From CAVTBT01 sp963733065 (GTDB taxonomy: Bacteria > Actinomycetota > Thermoleophilia > Gaiellales > Gaiellaceae), in the NCBI GenBank assembly GCA_963733065.1, contig CAVTBT010000004.1, positions 248,001 through 312,000 on the forward strand: DNA of 64,000 bases. The letters are read 5' to 3'. Below, one piece after another: positions 33,336-41,777 of this stretch. Below the pieces are notes generated by a model. The model was not told the DNA's origin and did no database searches. It worked only from the letters and a program-made list of their open reading frames with translations. Made by a program: the position numbers and the translations under genes. Within the stretch, counting starts at the first letter, position 1, and every line of letters begins with the position of its first letter.

Positions 33336-34475
33336 GTGCTGCGTGGCGCCGCCTGGCTGGTCGCCGTGTTGCTGCTCGGCGGCTGTGGCGGGGGCGATGC
33401 CGGCGGCACGACAGGCGCGCCGGGAGAGGCGCTCGTCGTCGGCGTGGTCGACGACGCCGTCCGCGAGAAGGGGCGCGGCGCCGAGGTCATGAAGCAGCTC
33501 GCCGACGCGGGGTTCCGCGCCGTTCGGGTCACGAGCATCTGGGACCCGGGCGAGACGACGCCCGCGCCCGACGAGGTGGCGACGCTGCGTCGCGTCGTCA
33601 GGAACGCGCACGACCGCGACGTCCGTGTCTACGTGAGCGTCTACCACGCCGGCTCGGCGACGACGCCGCTCACCGCACAGGACCGCACGGCGTTTGCCAC
33701 CTACGCCGCCGGCCTGGTGCGGGCCGTCCCCGAGCTGCGGGACGTGATCGTCGGCAACGAGCCGAACCTCAACCGCTTCTGGCTGCCGCAGTTCGGCCCG
33801 GGCGGCGAGGACGTCGCCGCGCCGGCCTACCTCGAGCTCCTCGCGGAGACCTACGACGCGCTCAAGGCGGTCTCGCCGGACGTGGTGGTGTACGGCGGCG
33901 CCCTCGCGCCGCGAGGCATCGACCGGCCGGGCACGGGCCGCGACACCCAGTCCGCGACGGCCTTCATCCGCGACCTGGGCAAGGCGTACCGTGCGAGCGG
34001 CCGCGACCGTCCCGTGATGGACGCCCTCGCCCTGCATCCGTACCCCGAGAGCTCGCGGACACCGCCGGACCGACCGCACCCGAACACGGCCACCATCGGC
34101 CTCGCCGACTACGAAAAGCTCGTCCACCTGCTCGCCGACGCGTTCGGCGGCACCGCACAGCCGGCGCGCGAGCTGCCGGTGCTGTACGCGGAGTTCGGGG
34201 TGGAGACCACGATCCCGCAGGAGAAGACGACCGCCTACACCGGCCGGGAGCCGGCTGCGACCGTCGACGAGGAGACGCAGGGTCTCTACTACCGGCGTGC
34301 GATCCAGATCGCGGCCTGCTCGCCGAACGTCGTCGGCATCCTGATCTTCCACTCTCACGACGAGCCCGCGCTCGAGGGCTGGCAGTCCGGTGTCTACTAC
34401 GTCGACGGCACGGCGAAGGACGGCCTCGACACGGTGCAGGGCGCGGCCGTCGCAGTCCGCACGGCCCGCTGCTGA
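33336..34475 (+). CDS. Lipoprotein glycoside-hydrolase-like protein (clan A barrel)
   Basis: A 379-residue exported lipoprotein: MLRGAAWLVAVLLLGGCGGG has a lipobox LGGC with the acylated Cys near residue 17. The rest is a TIM barrel resembling GH5/GH39-type enzymes. FRAVRVTSIWDPGE follows strand 2, RDVIVGNEPNLNRFW has an Asn-Glu acid/base candidate, and LPVLYAEFGVETT a nucleophile Glu candidate. A Ser/Pro-rich loop (PYPESSRTPPDRPHP) interrupts the barrel. The substrate is unknown. The leaderless GTG start is divergent from uvrC. Confidence 0.8.
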   Translation: MLRGAAWLVAVLLLGGCGGGDAGGTTGAPGEALVVGVVDDAVREKGRGAEVMKQLADAGFRAVRVTSIWDPGETTPAPDEVATLRRVVRNAHDRDVRVYVSVYHAGSATTPLTAQDRTAFATYAAGLVRAVPELRDVIVGNEPNLNRFWLPQFGPGGEDVAAPAYLELLAETYDALKAVSPDVVVYGGALAPRGIDRPGTGRDTQSATAFIRDLGKAYRASGRDRPVMDALALHPYPESSRTPPDRPHPNTATIGLADYEKLVHLLADAFGGTAQPARELPVLYAEFGVETTIPQEKTTAYTGREPAATVDEETQGLYYRRAIQIAACSPNVVGILIFHSHDEPALEGWQSGVYYVDGTAKDGLDTVQGAAVAVRTARC

Positions 34476-34478
34476 GGC

Positions 34479-34839
34479 TTAGCCGATGCTCAGTCGGGGG
34501 CGCGGGAGCTCCTCGTAGCGCACGAACGCGTTGCCGGGCGCCATCGCCGAGCTCTCGGGTCAGCATCGCGGACACGGTGTCGAGGATGCGGCTGACGACC
34601 TCGTCGGAGCGCGGCGCGCCCGAGACGCGCACGAGTGGTGGATGCGTCGTGGCCGGCTGCTCGGTGACCGTCACCCCGCCCTCGGAGTAGTGGGTGAACG
34701 GAATCTCCTCCCACGTCGCCCAGGTCCCCCGCGGCTCCTCCCCGAGCACGGCCGCAACCGCGTGCGTGACGACGTCGAGCACGCGCCCGATGTCGACGTT
34801 CGCCGGCTGGGGGAGCGCGCGGATCTCGATCACGGGCAC
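34479..34839 (-). CDS. Tautomerase-like small protein (single-base frameshift)
   Basis: MPVIEIRALPQP provides the N-terminal proline after Met expected of 4-oxalocrotonate-tautomerase-like proteins, followed by VDIGRVLDVVTHAVAAVLGE and VTVTEQPATTHPPLVRVSGA. The frame breaks after MLTRELGD: one extra C in the CC at 34541-34542 must be dropped to give the plausible end APGNAFVRYEELPRPRLSIG. Corrected length is about 119 residues, roughly two tautomerase repeats. It lies 7 bp behind the lipoprotein gene on the same strand. Confidence 0.55.
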
Positions 34840-34846
34840 GGCGTCC

Positions 34847-35305
34847 TCACCCCCCGGCCGGGCACGCCCCGTCGGCGTATCTGCCGTAGTCGTCGGGCCC
34901 GATCACCCACCGCCAGCGTCCGTCGACCGCGAACAGGTGGACGGTGAGGTCGAACGTCTGGGGCTCCGAGTCGGGCACCGCCAGCGTGAGCTCGAGGGTG
35001 ACCGCCGTGCTGTCGTCCCGGTCGTCCTCGCCCGGGACCGGCCAGGGCTCCTCGCGCACGTTCGCGACGCGGATGCCGGTGACCTCGCCCTGGATCGGGT
35101 CGCGCTCCTCGCACGAGATGTAGCGGGCGCGCGACACGGCGTCCTGGTGGCTCGGATGCAGCGCGTCCCAGGCGAGCCCCGTCTGGCCGCGGTCGAGTTG
35201 CTGCACGAGCGTCCTGGCGAAGGCAGCCGGGTCCTCGTCCGGCTCGTCGTCGCCGCCGCAGGCCGCGAGCGCCAGGACGGCGAGCAGAACGGCGGCGCGC
35301 GTCAT
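34847..35305 (-). CDS. Hypothetical lipoprotein
   Basis: A 152-residue exported protein: MTRAAVLLAVLALAACGGDD has a lipobox LAAC with Cys16. The mature part contains ARTLVQQLDRGQTGLAWDAL and HPSHQDAVSRARYISCEERD, then VTLELTLAVPDSEPQTFDLT and VDGRWRWVIGPDDY, a layout like NTF2-like or DUF4878-type extracytoplasmic domains. It starts on a leaderless message divergent from hemQ. The function is unknown. Confidence 0.7.
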   Translation of the reverse strand: MTRAAVLLAVLALAACGGDDEPDEDPAAFARTLVQQLDRGQTGLAWDALHPSHQDAVSRARYISCEERDPIQGEVTGIRVANVREEPWPVPGEDDRDDSTAVTLELTLAVPDSEPQTFDLTVHLFAVDGRWRWVIGPDDYGRYADGACPAGG

Positions 35306-35311
35306 GCCGCG

Positions 35312-35318
35312 TACGATA
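35312..35318. promoter_or_regulatory. Bidirectional -10 (TACGATA), lipoprotein / hemQ
   Basis: Forward TACGAT (35312-35317) ends 7 nt before the hemQ GTG. Reverse TATCGT (35318-35313) ends 7 nt before the ATG at 35305. The start codons are 19 bp apart. Confidence 0.65.
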
Positions 35319-35324
35319 AGCGCC

Positions 35325-36029
35325 GTGAGCGAGCAGTCGGCCGGCCAGTACGTCGCCTACACGTTCTTCCGTGTCGATCCGGCATGGCGGCGGCTGCCGA
35401 TCGAGGAGCGCGCGGCGGGGAAGGACGCGTTTGCGGACGTCGTGGAGCGCTGGAGCGAGCGCTTCGACCACCTGCGGACCTACTCGACCGCCGGGGTGCG
35501 GCCCGAGACCGACTTCTTCCTCTGGAAGATCACGGAGCGGTACGACGACCTGGGCGAGCTCGGCGCGGAGCTGAACGCCGGCCCGCTCGCGGGCTGGCTC
35601 TCCACGCCCTACTCGTACCTCGCGACCACCAAGGCGTCGGCGTACACCCAGGCGCGCCGGGCCCGGAAGGTCGCGCCGAAAGGCTCGCCCTATCTCGTCG
35701 TGTACCCCTTCGTGAAGGTGCGCCCCTGGTACGCGCTGCCGTCCGAGGATCGTCAGCGCGCGATGGACGAGCACATCCGCATCGGCCGTGAGGAGTTCCC
35801 GACCATCCACAACCACACGACCTACTCCTTCGGCATCGACGACCAGGAGTTCATGACCGCGTTCGAGTGCGACGAGCCGGCCGATTTCATGCATCTGATG
35901 CTGCGGCTCCGCGACTCCGAGGCGAGCCGCTACACGGAGCGCGATACGCCGATCTTCGTCGGCAGGCACGTCCCGATCCGCGAGGCGCTCGACGCACTCG
36001 ACGGCGCAGCGACCCGCGTCGAGGCGTAG
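35325..36029 (+). CDS. hemQ: HemQ, coproheme decarboxylase (chlorite-dismutase family)
   Basis: Last step of the coproporphyrin-dependent heme pathway of Gram-positive bacteria, converting coproheme to heme b. 234 residues with YVAYTFFRVDPAWRRLP, YLATTKASAYT, LVVYPFVKVRPWYALPSEDR, RIGREEFPTIHNHTTYSFGI (the His ligand region) and QEFMTAFECDEPADFMHLM. The length fits HemQ rather than true chlorite dismutases. No other heme genes are adjacent. The GTG is the leaderless start next to the shared -10. Confidence 0.9.
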   Translation: MSEQSAGQYVAYTFFRVDPAWRRLPIEERAAGKDAFADVVERWSERFDHLRTYSTAGVRPETDFFLWKITERYDDLGELGAELNAGPLAGWLSTPYSYLATTKASAYTQARRARKVAPKGSPYLVVYPFVKVRPWYALPSEDRQRAMDEHIRIGREEFPTIHNHTTYSFGIDDQEFMTAFECDEPADFMHLMLRLRDSEASRYTERDTPIFVGRHVPIREALDALDGAATRVEA

Positions 36030-36038
36030 AACCGGCCC

Positions 36039-36410
36039 CTAGCCGTACCGGTGCTCGTCGCGCCACACGCGGACTCCCGCGTAGACGCACGCCGCGAGCA
36101 CGAGCACGAACGCGAACGCGTCCGGCCCCGACGGGCGGAGGCCGATCAGCATGCCGATGTCGACGACCGCGACGATCACCGCGGCGTAGAAGACCCGCCT
36201 GCCGCGCTCCGACCACGCCTCGATGTCGCTCCGTCGTTCGCGCCAGAGCAGGAAGAGGAAGAACGCGATGGCGAGGAAGAAGGCGATGCTGAGGAGGCCG
36301 CCGATCGCAGCCAGCGTCTCCTCGAGCGACAGCACGACCACGACCGCGACGATCGCCGTGATGATCATGAACCCGCGTGCGGTCGGGTGGTCGGAGAGCC
36401 AGCGCCTCAT
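36039..36410 (-). CDS. Hypothetical four-helix membrane protein
   Basis: A 123-residue protein with four hydrophobic helices (GFMIITAIVAVVVVLSL, GLLSIAFFLAIAFFLFLLW, VFYAAVIVAVVDIGMLIGL, AFAFVLVLAACVYAGVRVW) and short charged loops; WRERRSDIEAWSERGRR is probably cytoplasmic. The family is unknown. It lies 7 bp behind the next membrane-protein gene and is probably co-transcribed with it. Confidence 0.6.
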   Translation of the reverse strand: MRRWLSDHPTARGFMIITAIVAVVVVLSLEETLAAIGGLLSIAFFLAIAFFLFLLWRERRSDIEAWSERGRRVFYAAVIVAVVDIGMLIGLRPSGPDAFAFVLVLAACVYAGVRVWRDEHRYG

Positions 36411-36417
36411 CGACTCA

Positions 36418-36771
36418 TCATCCCGTCAGGAAGGCCCGGACGGCGAGCGCGGCCGCGAGCAGCGTCGTGAGCGAGAACCAGAGCAGCCGCCGTCGCCCCT
36501 CCGCCGGCGCGTAGAACCACGGCACGAGCGCCGCGCCGAGCGCGAGCGAGCCGTACGCGTAGTGCAGGTCGTCCGGCGCCCGCCGGTCGTCGGAGAGGAG
36601 CAGGAGGCCGATGCCAACCTGCGCCACCAGCAGCGTCTGCGCCAGCGCCAACACGTGGGCGAGGACGTGTCCCGCGCCGCGCCGGCGCCAGTAGACGAGC
36701 CCGCCCCACATCGCCGCGAGCGCACAGACGACGATGAGCGTTGCTCCCAGCCACTGGTGCAGGGATAGCAT
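36418..36771 (-). CDS. Hypothetical membrane protein with His-bearing helices
   Basis: A 117-residue protein with four helices, including MLSLHQWLGATLIVVCALAA and HVLAHVLALAQTLLVAQVGI; LHYAYGSLALGAALVPWFY has a conserved-looking His-Tyr pair. Paired histidines in membrane helices recall small heme or copper-handling proteins, but no motif is diagnostic. TAGGGT ends 8 nt before the ATG, indicating a leaderless start. It is first of a two-gene unit. Confidence 0.6.
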   Translation of the reverse strand: MLSLHQWLGATLIVVCALAAMWGGLVYWRRRGAGHVLAHVLALAQTLLVAQVGIGLLLLSDDRRAPDDLHYAYGSLALGAALVPWFYAPAEGRRRLLWFSLTTLLAAALAVRAFLTG

Positions 36772-36805
36772 CGCGGCTGACCCTAGCTACCGGCCAGGAG
36801 GCGAC

Positions 36806-37426
36806 GTGATCGAGCAAAGCAAGCCGGCTCCCATCACGATCTCCCCTGCGAACGAGGCGAGCTGGGAGGATCTCCAGGCCGTCTTCGGCACGCGCGGTGA
36901 TCCGTCCAGGTGCTTCTGCCAGCGGTACAAGATGCAGCCCGGCGAGTCGTGGGCGTCGTTCCCCGCCGAGGAACGCGCCTTCCGGCTCCGCGCGCAGACC
37001 GACTGCGGGCACCCCGGGTCGGGCACGACGAGCGGTCTCGTCGCCTACCTCGACGGCGAGCCCGTCGGCTGGTGCGCGGTCGAGCCGCGCAACGCCTATC
37101 CGCGTCTACTGCTCAAGACCCGCGTCCCGTGGGACGGGCGAGCGGAAGACAAGAACGACGAGACCGTCTGGGCCGTGACCTGCTTCGTCACCCGCACGGG
37201 CTTCCGGCGCCGCGGGGTCAGCCGGGCTCTCGCACGCGCGGCCGTCGACTTCGCCCGTGACCGCGGCGCTCGCGCCGTCGAGGGCTATCCGATGATCACC
37301 GAGCCAGGGCGCGACATCATGCCGGTCGAGGTGCACGTGGGCAGCCGCAGCGCTTTCGCCGAAGCCGGGTTCGTCGAGGTAAGTCATCCGACCCTCCGTC
37401 GGGTCGTGATGCGCATCGATTTCTAG
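36806..37426 (+). CDS. GNAT-family N-acetyltransferase
   Basis: A 206-residue acetyltransferase. VAYLDGEPVGWCAVEPRNAY is the central beta-strand pair, WAVTCFVTRTGFRRRGVSRAL the acetyl-CoA pyrophosphate loop (R-x-x-G-V/S), followed by AAVDFARDRGARAVEGYP and AFAEAGFVEV. The N-terminal cysteines in RCFCQRYKM are typical of a subgroup annotated only as GNAT. AGGAGG is correctly placed before this GTG, which decides against a start 72 nt upstream. The substrate is unknown. Confidence 0.85.
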   Translation: MIEQSKPAPITISPANEASWEDLQAVFGTRGDPSRCFCQRYKMQPGESWASFPAEERAFRLRAQTDCGHPGSGTTSGLVAYLDGEPVGWCAVEPRNAYPRLLLKTRVPWDGRAEDKNDETVWAVTCFVTRTGFRRRGVSRALARAAVDFARDRGARAVEGYPMITEPGRDIMPVEVHVGSRSAFAEAGFVEVSHPTLRRVVMRIDF

Positions 37427-37498
37427 GCAGGGCGTCTCACGCCTCGCGGTATGCATCCCAAGGACGACACGTCAGCAACGTATGGACAGTAGGAGCGG

Positions 37499-37849
37499 GT
37501 GAACCTCGAAGAAATCGAGCAGTTCGTCCTCGACGAGATCGCGTCGTACCGATACGAGGTCTCCGACGGAGCGCTGGGGCGAGCGTTTTCGGCCGACAAG
37601 GTAGAACGCCTTCTCGCCGAGATGCGAGCGGCACTCGTCAAGCCGGAGTGGCACATGGTGGACACGTCGAATACAGGTGCCGTCGCACGTGGGCTCGCGG
37701 AACCACGTCGGTGCGCCCTCGTCGCCGACGACGGCACGTACCAGCTGTACTACGACCCGTTCGCGGGCGAATTCGCGCTCGCGAACGGCGACCCGCCCGC
37801 GACGATCGGCGTCGACGGCGACGCCGTCGGCTGCTGGATGGCCCGCTGA
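37499..37849 (+). CDS. Hypothetical acidic protein
   Basis: A 116-residue soluble protein: MNLEEIEQFVLDEIASYRYE, KVERLLAEMRAALVKPEWHM, CALVADDGTYQLYYDPFAGE and DGDAVGCWMAR. It is a two-layer alpha/beta protein by appearance, without signal peptide. The family is not recognised. The GTG has AGGAGCGGG just upstream. It lies 12 bp before bcp and is probably the first gene of that unit. Confidence 0.6.
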   Translation: MNLEEIEQFVLDEIASYRYEVSDGALGRAFSADKVERLLAEMRAALVKPEWHMVDTSNTGAVARGLAEPRRCALVADDGTYQLYYDPFAGEFALANGDPPATIGVDGDAVGCWMAR

Positions 37850-37861
37850 GAGAGGAGAGCA

Positions 37862-38323
37862 ATGATCGAGGAAGGAACCGTCGCGCCGGACTTCACTCTG
37901 CCGAGCGACTCCGGCGAGAGCATCACCCTCTCGGCCCTCCGCGGAAGGCCAGTAGTGCTCTACTTCTATCCCAAGGACGACACCCCGGGTTGCACGGCGC
38001 AGGCCTGCGGTATCCGCGACGCGTGGGGCGACTTCGAGCAGCGCGGCGCGGTCGTGCTCGGCGTCAGCCCCGACAGCGAGAACTCTCATGTGACGTTCAA
38101 GCAGAAGTACGGGCTGCCGTTCACCCTCCTCGCCGACCCCGATCACACAGTCGCCGACGACTACGGCGTCTGGGTGGAGAAGTCGTACGCCGGCCGCACG
38201 TACTGGGGCGTCGAGCGGTCGACCTTCGTGATCGACGCCGACGGCACGATCGCGAGCGTGATGCGCAAGGTCAAGCCGGACACGCACGCCGAGCAGGTGC
38301 TCGAAGCGCTCCCGGCCGCCTAG
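37862..38323 (+). CDS. bcp: Thioredoxin-dependent thiol peroxidase (Bcp)
   Basis: A peroxiredoxin that reduces H2O2 and lipid hydroperoxides in the cytoplasm. APDFTLPSDSGE starts the fold. VLYFYPKDDTPGCTAQACGI has the peroxidatic Cys in TPGC and the resolving Cys five residues later, the BCP/PrxQ pattern. GVSPDSENSHVTFKQKYGLPF and GVERSTFVIDADGTI complete it. 153 residues is normal. AGAGGAGAGC precedes the ATG. Confidence 0.93.
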   Translation: MIEEGTVAPDFTLPSDSGESITLSALRGRPVVLYFYPKDDTPGCTAQACGIRDAWGDFEQRGAVVLGVSPDSENSHVTFKQKYGLPFTLLADPDHTVADDYGVWVEKSYAGRTYWGVERSTFVIDADGTIASVMRKVKPDTHAEQVLEALPAA

Positions 38324-38652
38324 CTGCAGGCCTGCCGCACAGCCTCCTGTGGCGGCCGCGAACGGCCGATGAAATGGGGGAGCGCCGGTGGGCGGGGAGA
38401 GGAAGGGACGCCCAACCGGCGCTCTCAGACTGCGTCGGGCTGCCGCAGTCGCGGGATCTTCCACGGTCGTCACGTTCGGTGCAACCGGCAACGTGCGGTC
38501 GCCGCTTCGAAAGGACTGCGGAACCTTGCCCTGTATAGGGTGCCAGGCTTCGTCATGCCACCCGCGACGGCCGCCGTCCCTCGATCGAGGGAGGCGGAGC
38601 GCCATGCCGCCGTCGATCCGACCCTCGTAGGCCCGGAAAGGAACGCTCCCAG
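38324..38652 (+). promoter_or_regulatory. Structured leader / regulatory region
   Basis: No gene is visible in these 329 bp, but they contain several good hairpins. One pairs 38380-38394 with 38409-38424 (GAGCGCCGGTGGGCG against CGCCCAACCGGCGCTC, one bulge). Another is GACTGCG/CGCAGTC (38428-38434, 38444-38450). A third is CACGTT/AACGTG with inner CGGT/ACCG (38471-38495). There is also a perfect 16-bp palindrome, TCCCTCGATCGAGGGA, at 38577-38592. TATAGG at 38534 could be a -10. It may be a riboswitch-like leader or regulator-binding region; I cannot match it to a known class. Confidence 0.45.
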
Positions 38653-39642
38653 ATGACGAGACGATCACGCCTGACCGCCCTCCTTGCACTCGTGGCCGTG
38701 GTCGGAGTCGGTGCGGCCGCCGCGCTCGCGGCCGGCGGAGGGAGCGTCCTGCCGACGTTCGAGCTGACGATCACTCCGAACTACGTCCACCGGTACGACG
38801 ATCCGGCGAGCAACTACCAGGGCTTGTGGCTCATGGGCAAGTCGCCGGCGACGCCGTATCGCTCTCCCGACAGCCAGCGCCAGATCCAGCGGTACATGCT
38901 GCTCGACTCGCGCTATCGGGACGCCGACGGTCGGCGCGGGCACGACGAGTGGTGGTTCGTGATCGAGCGCTACTGGCCGTCTTCGTACGACTCGAGGAAC
39001 CATGGCAAGTGGGGCACGCAGGTCAACTTCCACAACGTGGCCGGTGACGCGGGGCCGCCCAACTCCGGCGGGATCGGCTGGGGCTTCGGGCGCGGGATCT
39101 CGTCGCTGTACCTCGGCTGGAAGCCCGAGCTGCGGCACCCGACGATCAACATCGAGCTCGATCCGAGTACGACCAACCTGTCACTCCCCGTGGCCAAACG
39201 GGACGCCTGGCACACCTACGTCGTGCACTGGATCGCAGGTCGGACGGATGGCACCACGGTCCGACCCGGCTCCATCACCGTCTGGGCCGACGGAGCCAAC
39301 CGGCCGGTGATCACGCGCCGCAACATCAACACGGTCCAGCGCGCCAAGGGCCCGGATGGACGGTCGTACACCCAGCGCTGGATGCAGCTCTGGGAGGGCG
39401 ACTACACGAGCGAGCTGCCCGTCCCTGCAACGACACGCCTCGTGCTGACGCGGATCGGGAACACGCTCGCCGGGGCGCTCGCCGACCGTCCGCGGCTCGC
39501 CGGGACCACCCTCCGCGGCTGGCAGTACACCGGCTCCGGCAGCGATCTCGGCCCGCCGACGGCGCGCCAACTGCCCTCCCGCCCCGCGTCGGCCGCGCGC
39601 ATCCCACCGAGCCTGCGGGGCGCCGCGGCCCGCGGTCGGTAG
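38653..39642 (+). CDS. Secreted jelly-roll (polysaccharide-lyase-like) protein
   Basis: A 329-residue exported protein: MTRRSRLTALLALVAVVGVG is a signal peptide. The mature region is Trp/Tyr-rich with beta-strand spacing (DEWWFVIERYWPSSYDSRNH, GKWGTQVNFHNVAGD, INIELDPSTTNLSL, WHTYVVHWIAGRTDGT, GSITVWADG), typical of the concanavalin-like jelly roll of polysaccharide lyase 7/heparin-lyase-like and GH16-type proteins. The C-terminus is Arg/Ser/Pro-rich. The catalytic residues cannot be assigned confidently. CGGAAAGGA sits before the ATG, and a structured region lies upstream. Confidence 0.7.
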   Translation: MTRRSRLTALLALVAVVGVGAAAALAAGGGSVLPTFELTITPNYVHRYDDPASNYQGLWLMGKSPATPYRSPDSQRQIQRYMLLDSRYRDADGRRGHDEWWFVIERYWPSSYDSRNHGKWGTQVNFHNVAGDAGPPNSGGIGWGFGRGISSLYLGWKPELRHPTINIELDPSTTNLSLPVAKRDAWHTYVVHWIAGRTDGTTVRPGSITVWADGANRPVITRRNINTVQRAKGPDGRSYTQRWMQLWEGDYTSELPVPATTRLVLTRIGNTLAGALADRPRLAGTTLRGWQYTGSGSDLGPPTARQLPSRPASAARIPPSLRGAAARGR

Positions 39643-39662
39643 CAGCGTCTGGCGAGCCCTTC

Positions 39663-40469
39663 TCAGGCACCGATCGAGAGTGCCACGCGACCGAGCCGGC
39701 CCATGTCCGCGACCACCTCGTCGCCACGGCTGACCGGGACGTTGACCACGAGCCCCGTGATCACACGGTCGCCGGCACACAGCCGCTCGCCGACCCCGGC
39801 CAGCACGCGCGCCGCCGCATCGACGCGCTCCGCGACGTCGAAGCCGACCTGGCCGGTCGCACGCGTCCGGCCGTTGACGATGAGCCGCGCCGCCGTCGGT
39901 TCATCGGGAGGCGCCGACTCGAACGAGCCGAACGCGACGGCACGGTGAAAGACATTTCCGGCGACGACGGCCTCCGGATCGTCCGGAGGGTGCTTGACGT
40001 CGCAGATCTCGAGCGCCACTGCGTACCCGGCAATCGCGCCCTGTGTCGCTGCGACCGAGGTCCTGGAGTCGACGTCGCTCCCGAGCCGAACCGCCACCTC
40101 GGCGTCGGCGAAGAGCACCGCGGCGCTGTCGTCGGCGGCATACGCCGAGCCACCGCGCAGACACGTGTCCGACGTCAGGTGACCGACGGCGATCTCGTCC
40201 TCGATGCGCTCGCGCTCGCCAAGGCCGAGCTTCCAGCCGACACGCCGAGCGCCGCTTCGCAAGACCTGGTCGCGCTGCTCGAGCTGGACCTGCAGCGCCC
40301 GGACGAGCCGCTCGTCCACATCGCTCTCGAGCTCGGCAGCCAGGCGCCGGCGGAGCTGCGACAGCGACCTGTCGAGCTCGTCGTGCTGCCTATCGTCCTC
40401 GATGTCGGCGAAGGCTCGCTTCGCCGCGTCGGTCACCTTTTCGAGCCACCGTCGCCGCTCGGCGTCCAT
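39663..40469 (-). CDS. 2-keto-4-pentenoate hydratase / FAH-family protein
   Basis: A 268-residue protein whose C-terminal two-thirds match the MhpD/fumarylacetoacetase fold: RRVGWKLGLGERERI, FADAEVAVRLGSDVDSR (the acidic metal-binding Glu), AGYAVALEICDVKHPPDDPE, FHRAVAFGSFES, LIVNGRTRATGQ and VITGLVVNVPVSRGDEVVAD. Such enzymes hydrate or decarboxylate aromatic meta-cleavage products. No other aromatic-degradation genes are adjacent. An ATG about 30 nt from the hydrophilic helix start is accepted without strong ribosome-binding-site support. Confidence 0.78.
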   Translation of the reverse strand: MDAERRRWLEKVTDAAKRAFADIEDDRQHDELDRSLSQLRRRLAAELESDVDERLVRALQVQLEQRDQVLRSGARRVGWKLGLGERERIEDEIAVGHLTSDTCLRGGSAYAADDSAAVLFADAEVAVRLGSDVDSRTSVAATQGAIAGYAVALEICDVKHPPDDPEAVVAGNVFHRAVAFGSFESAPPDEPTAARLIVNGRTRATGQVGFDVAERVDAAARVLAGVGERLCAGDRVITGLVVNVPVSRGDEVVADMGRLGRVALSIGA

Positions 40470-40498
40470 CCATCCATCGTCACCGCATGCGGTGGCCG

Positions 40499-40846
40499 TT
40501 AAGCACGCGGTCGGGTCTGCAAGGACTCGACGACGTCGGCCGCCTGCCCGAGCTTCTCCACCACGACGTACGTCTTGTATTCGGCGACGGTCCGCTCGAC
40601 GTCCGGGTAGACATGGCCGGGGAGCACCGCGAAGTGCCGAGGCTCCGCCCTGATGCCCTCATACCGCGGAGCCGAGATCGCGAGCGTCCGGACACAGGTC
40701 GGATCGGCGCACTCACACGAGATCACGTGGCTGCCGGTGAGCTCGGCGAGCGGATCGTCACGCGTCAGGCGCTCGTTGATCTCGCGGAACATCGCCTGGT
40801 TACGCCCAGCGCGGACTTCGCGTTCGTCGCTCGAGACGGACTCCAT
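40499..40846 (-). CDS. Conserved actinobacterial hypothetical protein with Cys cluster
   Basis: A 115-residue soluble protein. MESVSSDEREVRAGRNQAMF and REINERLTRDD are helical; HVISCECADPTCVRTLAISA carries three cysteines that could bind metal; EPRHFAVLPGHVYPDVERTV and YVVVEKLGQAADVV complete a pattern I associate with a small family common in Thermoleophilia-like genomes. No function is known. The ATG at 40846 starts the conserved helix, and an upstream ATG adds an unlikely Pro/Gly-rich leader. Confidence 0.65.
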   Translation of the reverse strand: MESVSSDEREVRAGRNQAMFREINERLTRDDPLAELTGSHVISCECADPTCVRTLAISAPRYEGIRAEPRHFAVLPGHVYPDVERTVAEYKTYVVVEKLGQAADVVESLQTRPRA

Positions 40847-41018
40847 GTGGTGGCTCCCCGGTGGTGGGTCGACGTCGCCGGGGGAGGTCCTCTCGAGCAC
40901 CCGCCTAAGTACAAGGCCGGGTCAGAGTCATGGGCACCGAAGGGCACCCTGGCGACCTCATTGTACCTCGTTGGAGCCGCCGACCGACCCGCCGGAGCGC
41001 GGACCCTAGAGTGCCGCT

Positions 41019-41777
41019 GTGCGTGTCTTCACCTACGCTGAGAGGCCGGACCTCGCTGCGCGCACCGGCGAGATCGACGACGTCCTGGCCGCGTTCCTGG
41101 GTCACGGCGAGGTGGCGCTGCGGCACTGGCACCGGCTGCGTCACGAGCTGCCGGAGCTGCAGCTCGTGCTCTGGGACGACGAGCAAGACGCCGTGGTAGG
41201 CCACGCGAGGACGATTCCGGCGCGGACGTCGGAGGCGCTCCCCGGCGGAATCGACGACCTACTGGAGGCGTGGTTCGGAGACGGCGCCCGCCCCGAACCG
41301 GATGTCCTGTCGGCGCTCGTCGCGGTCGTCGACCGGAAACGCCAGCGAGAGGGGCTGTCGTCCGTGCTCATCCGCGCCATGGGCGATATCGCCGTTCGGC
41401 AGGGCTTCCCCGCGCTCGTCGCTCCCGTTCGCCCGACGTGGAAGGACCGCTACCCGTTGATCCCGATGGAGCGCTACGTCGCCTGGAGACGCGACGACGG
41501 CCTCCCCTTCGACCCGTGGCTCCGCGTGCACACCCGCCTCGGCGCGGAGCTGCTGGAGGTGTGCCCCGAGTCGATGCGGATCGAGGGCAGCGTCGACGAG
41601 TGGGAGGAATGGACGGGCATGGCCTTCCCGGAGGACGGCGACTACGTCGTCCCCGGCGCGCTCGTCCCGGTCCGGGTCGCCGGCGGTCGCGGCCTCTACG
41701 TCGAGCCCAACGTCTGGATGCGCCATACCGTGGTCGACGTCGTAGAGCCACTCAGCCGAACCGCCGGATTGCGTTGA
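41019..41777 (+). CDS. GNAT-like N-acetyltransferase
   Basis: A 252-residue protein of acetyltransferase shape: LQLVLWDDEQDAVVGHARTI (central strands), VLSALVAVVDRKRQREGLSSVLIRAM (CoA-binding loop and helix, R-x-x-G-L-S), GFPALVAPVRPTWKDRYPLI and YVAWRRDDGLPFDPWLRVHTRLG. It is close to proteins annotated as GNAT-superfamily transferases with an extra C-terminal domain. TAGAGT ends 6 nt before the GTG, so the message is leaderless. The substrate is unknown. Confidence 0.7.
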   Translation: MRVFTYAERPDLAARTGEIDDVLAAFLGHGEVALRHWHRLRHELPELQLVLWDDEQDAVVGHARTIPARTSEALPGGIDDLLEAWFGDGARPEPDVLSALVAVVDRKRQREGLSSVLIRAMGDIAVRQGFPALVAPVRPTWKDRYPLIPMERYVAWRRDDGLPFDPWLRVHTRLGAELLEVCPESMRIEGSVDEWEEWTGMAFPEDGDYVVPGALVPVRVAGGRGLYVEPNVWMRHTVVDVVEPLSRTAGLR

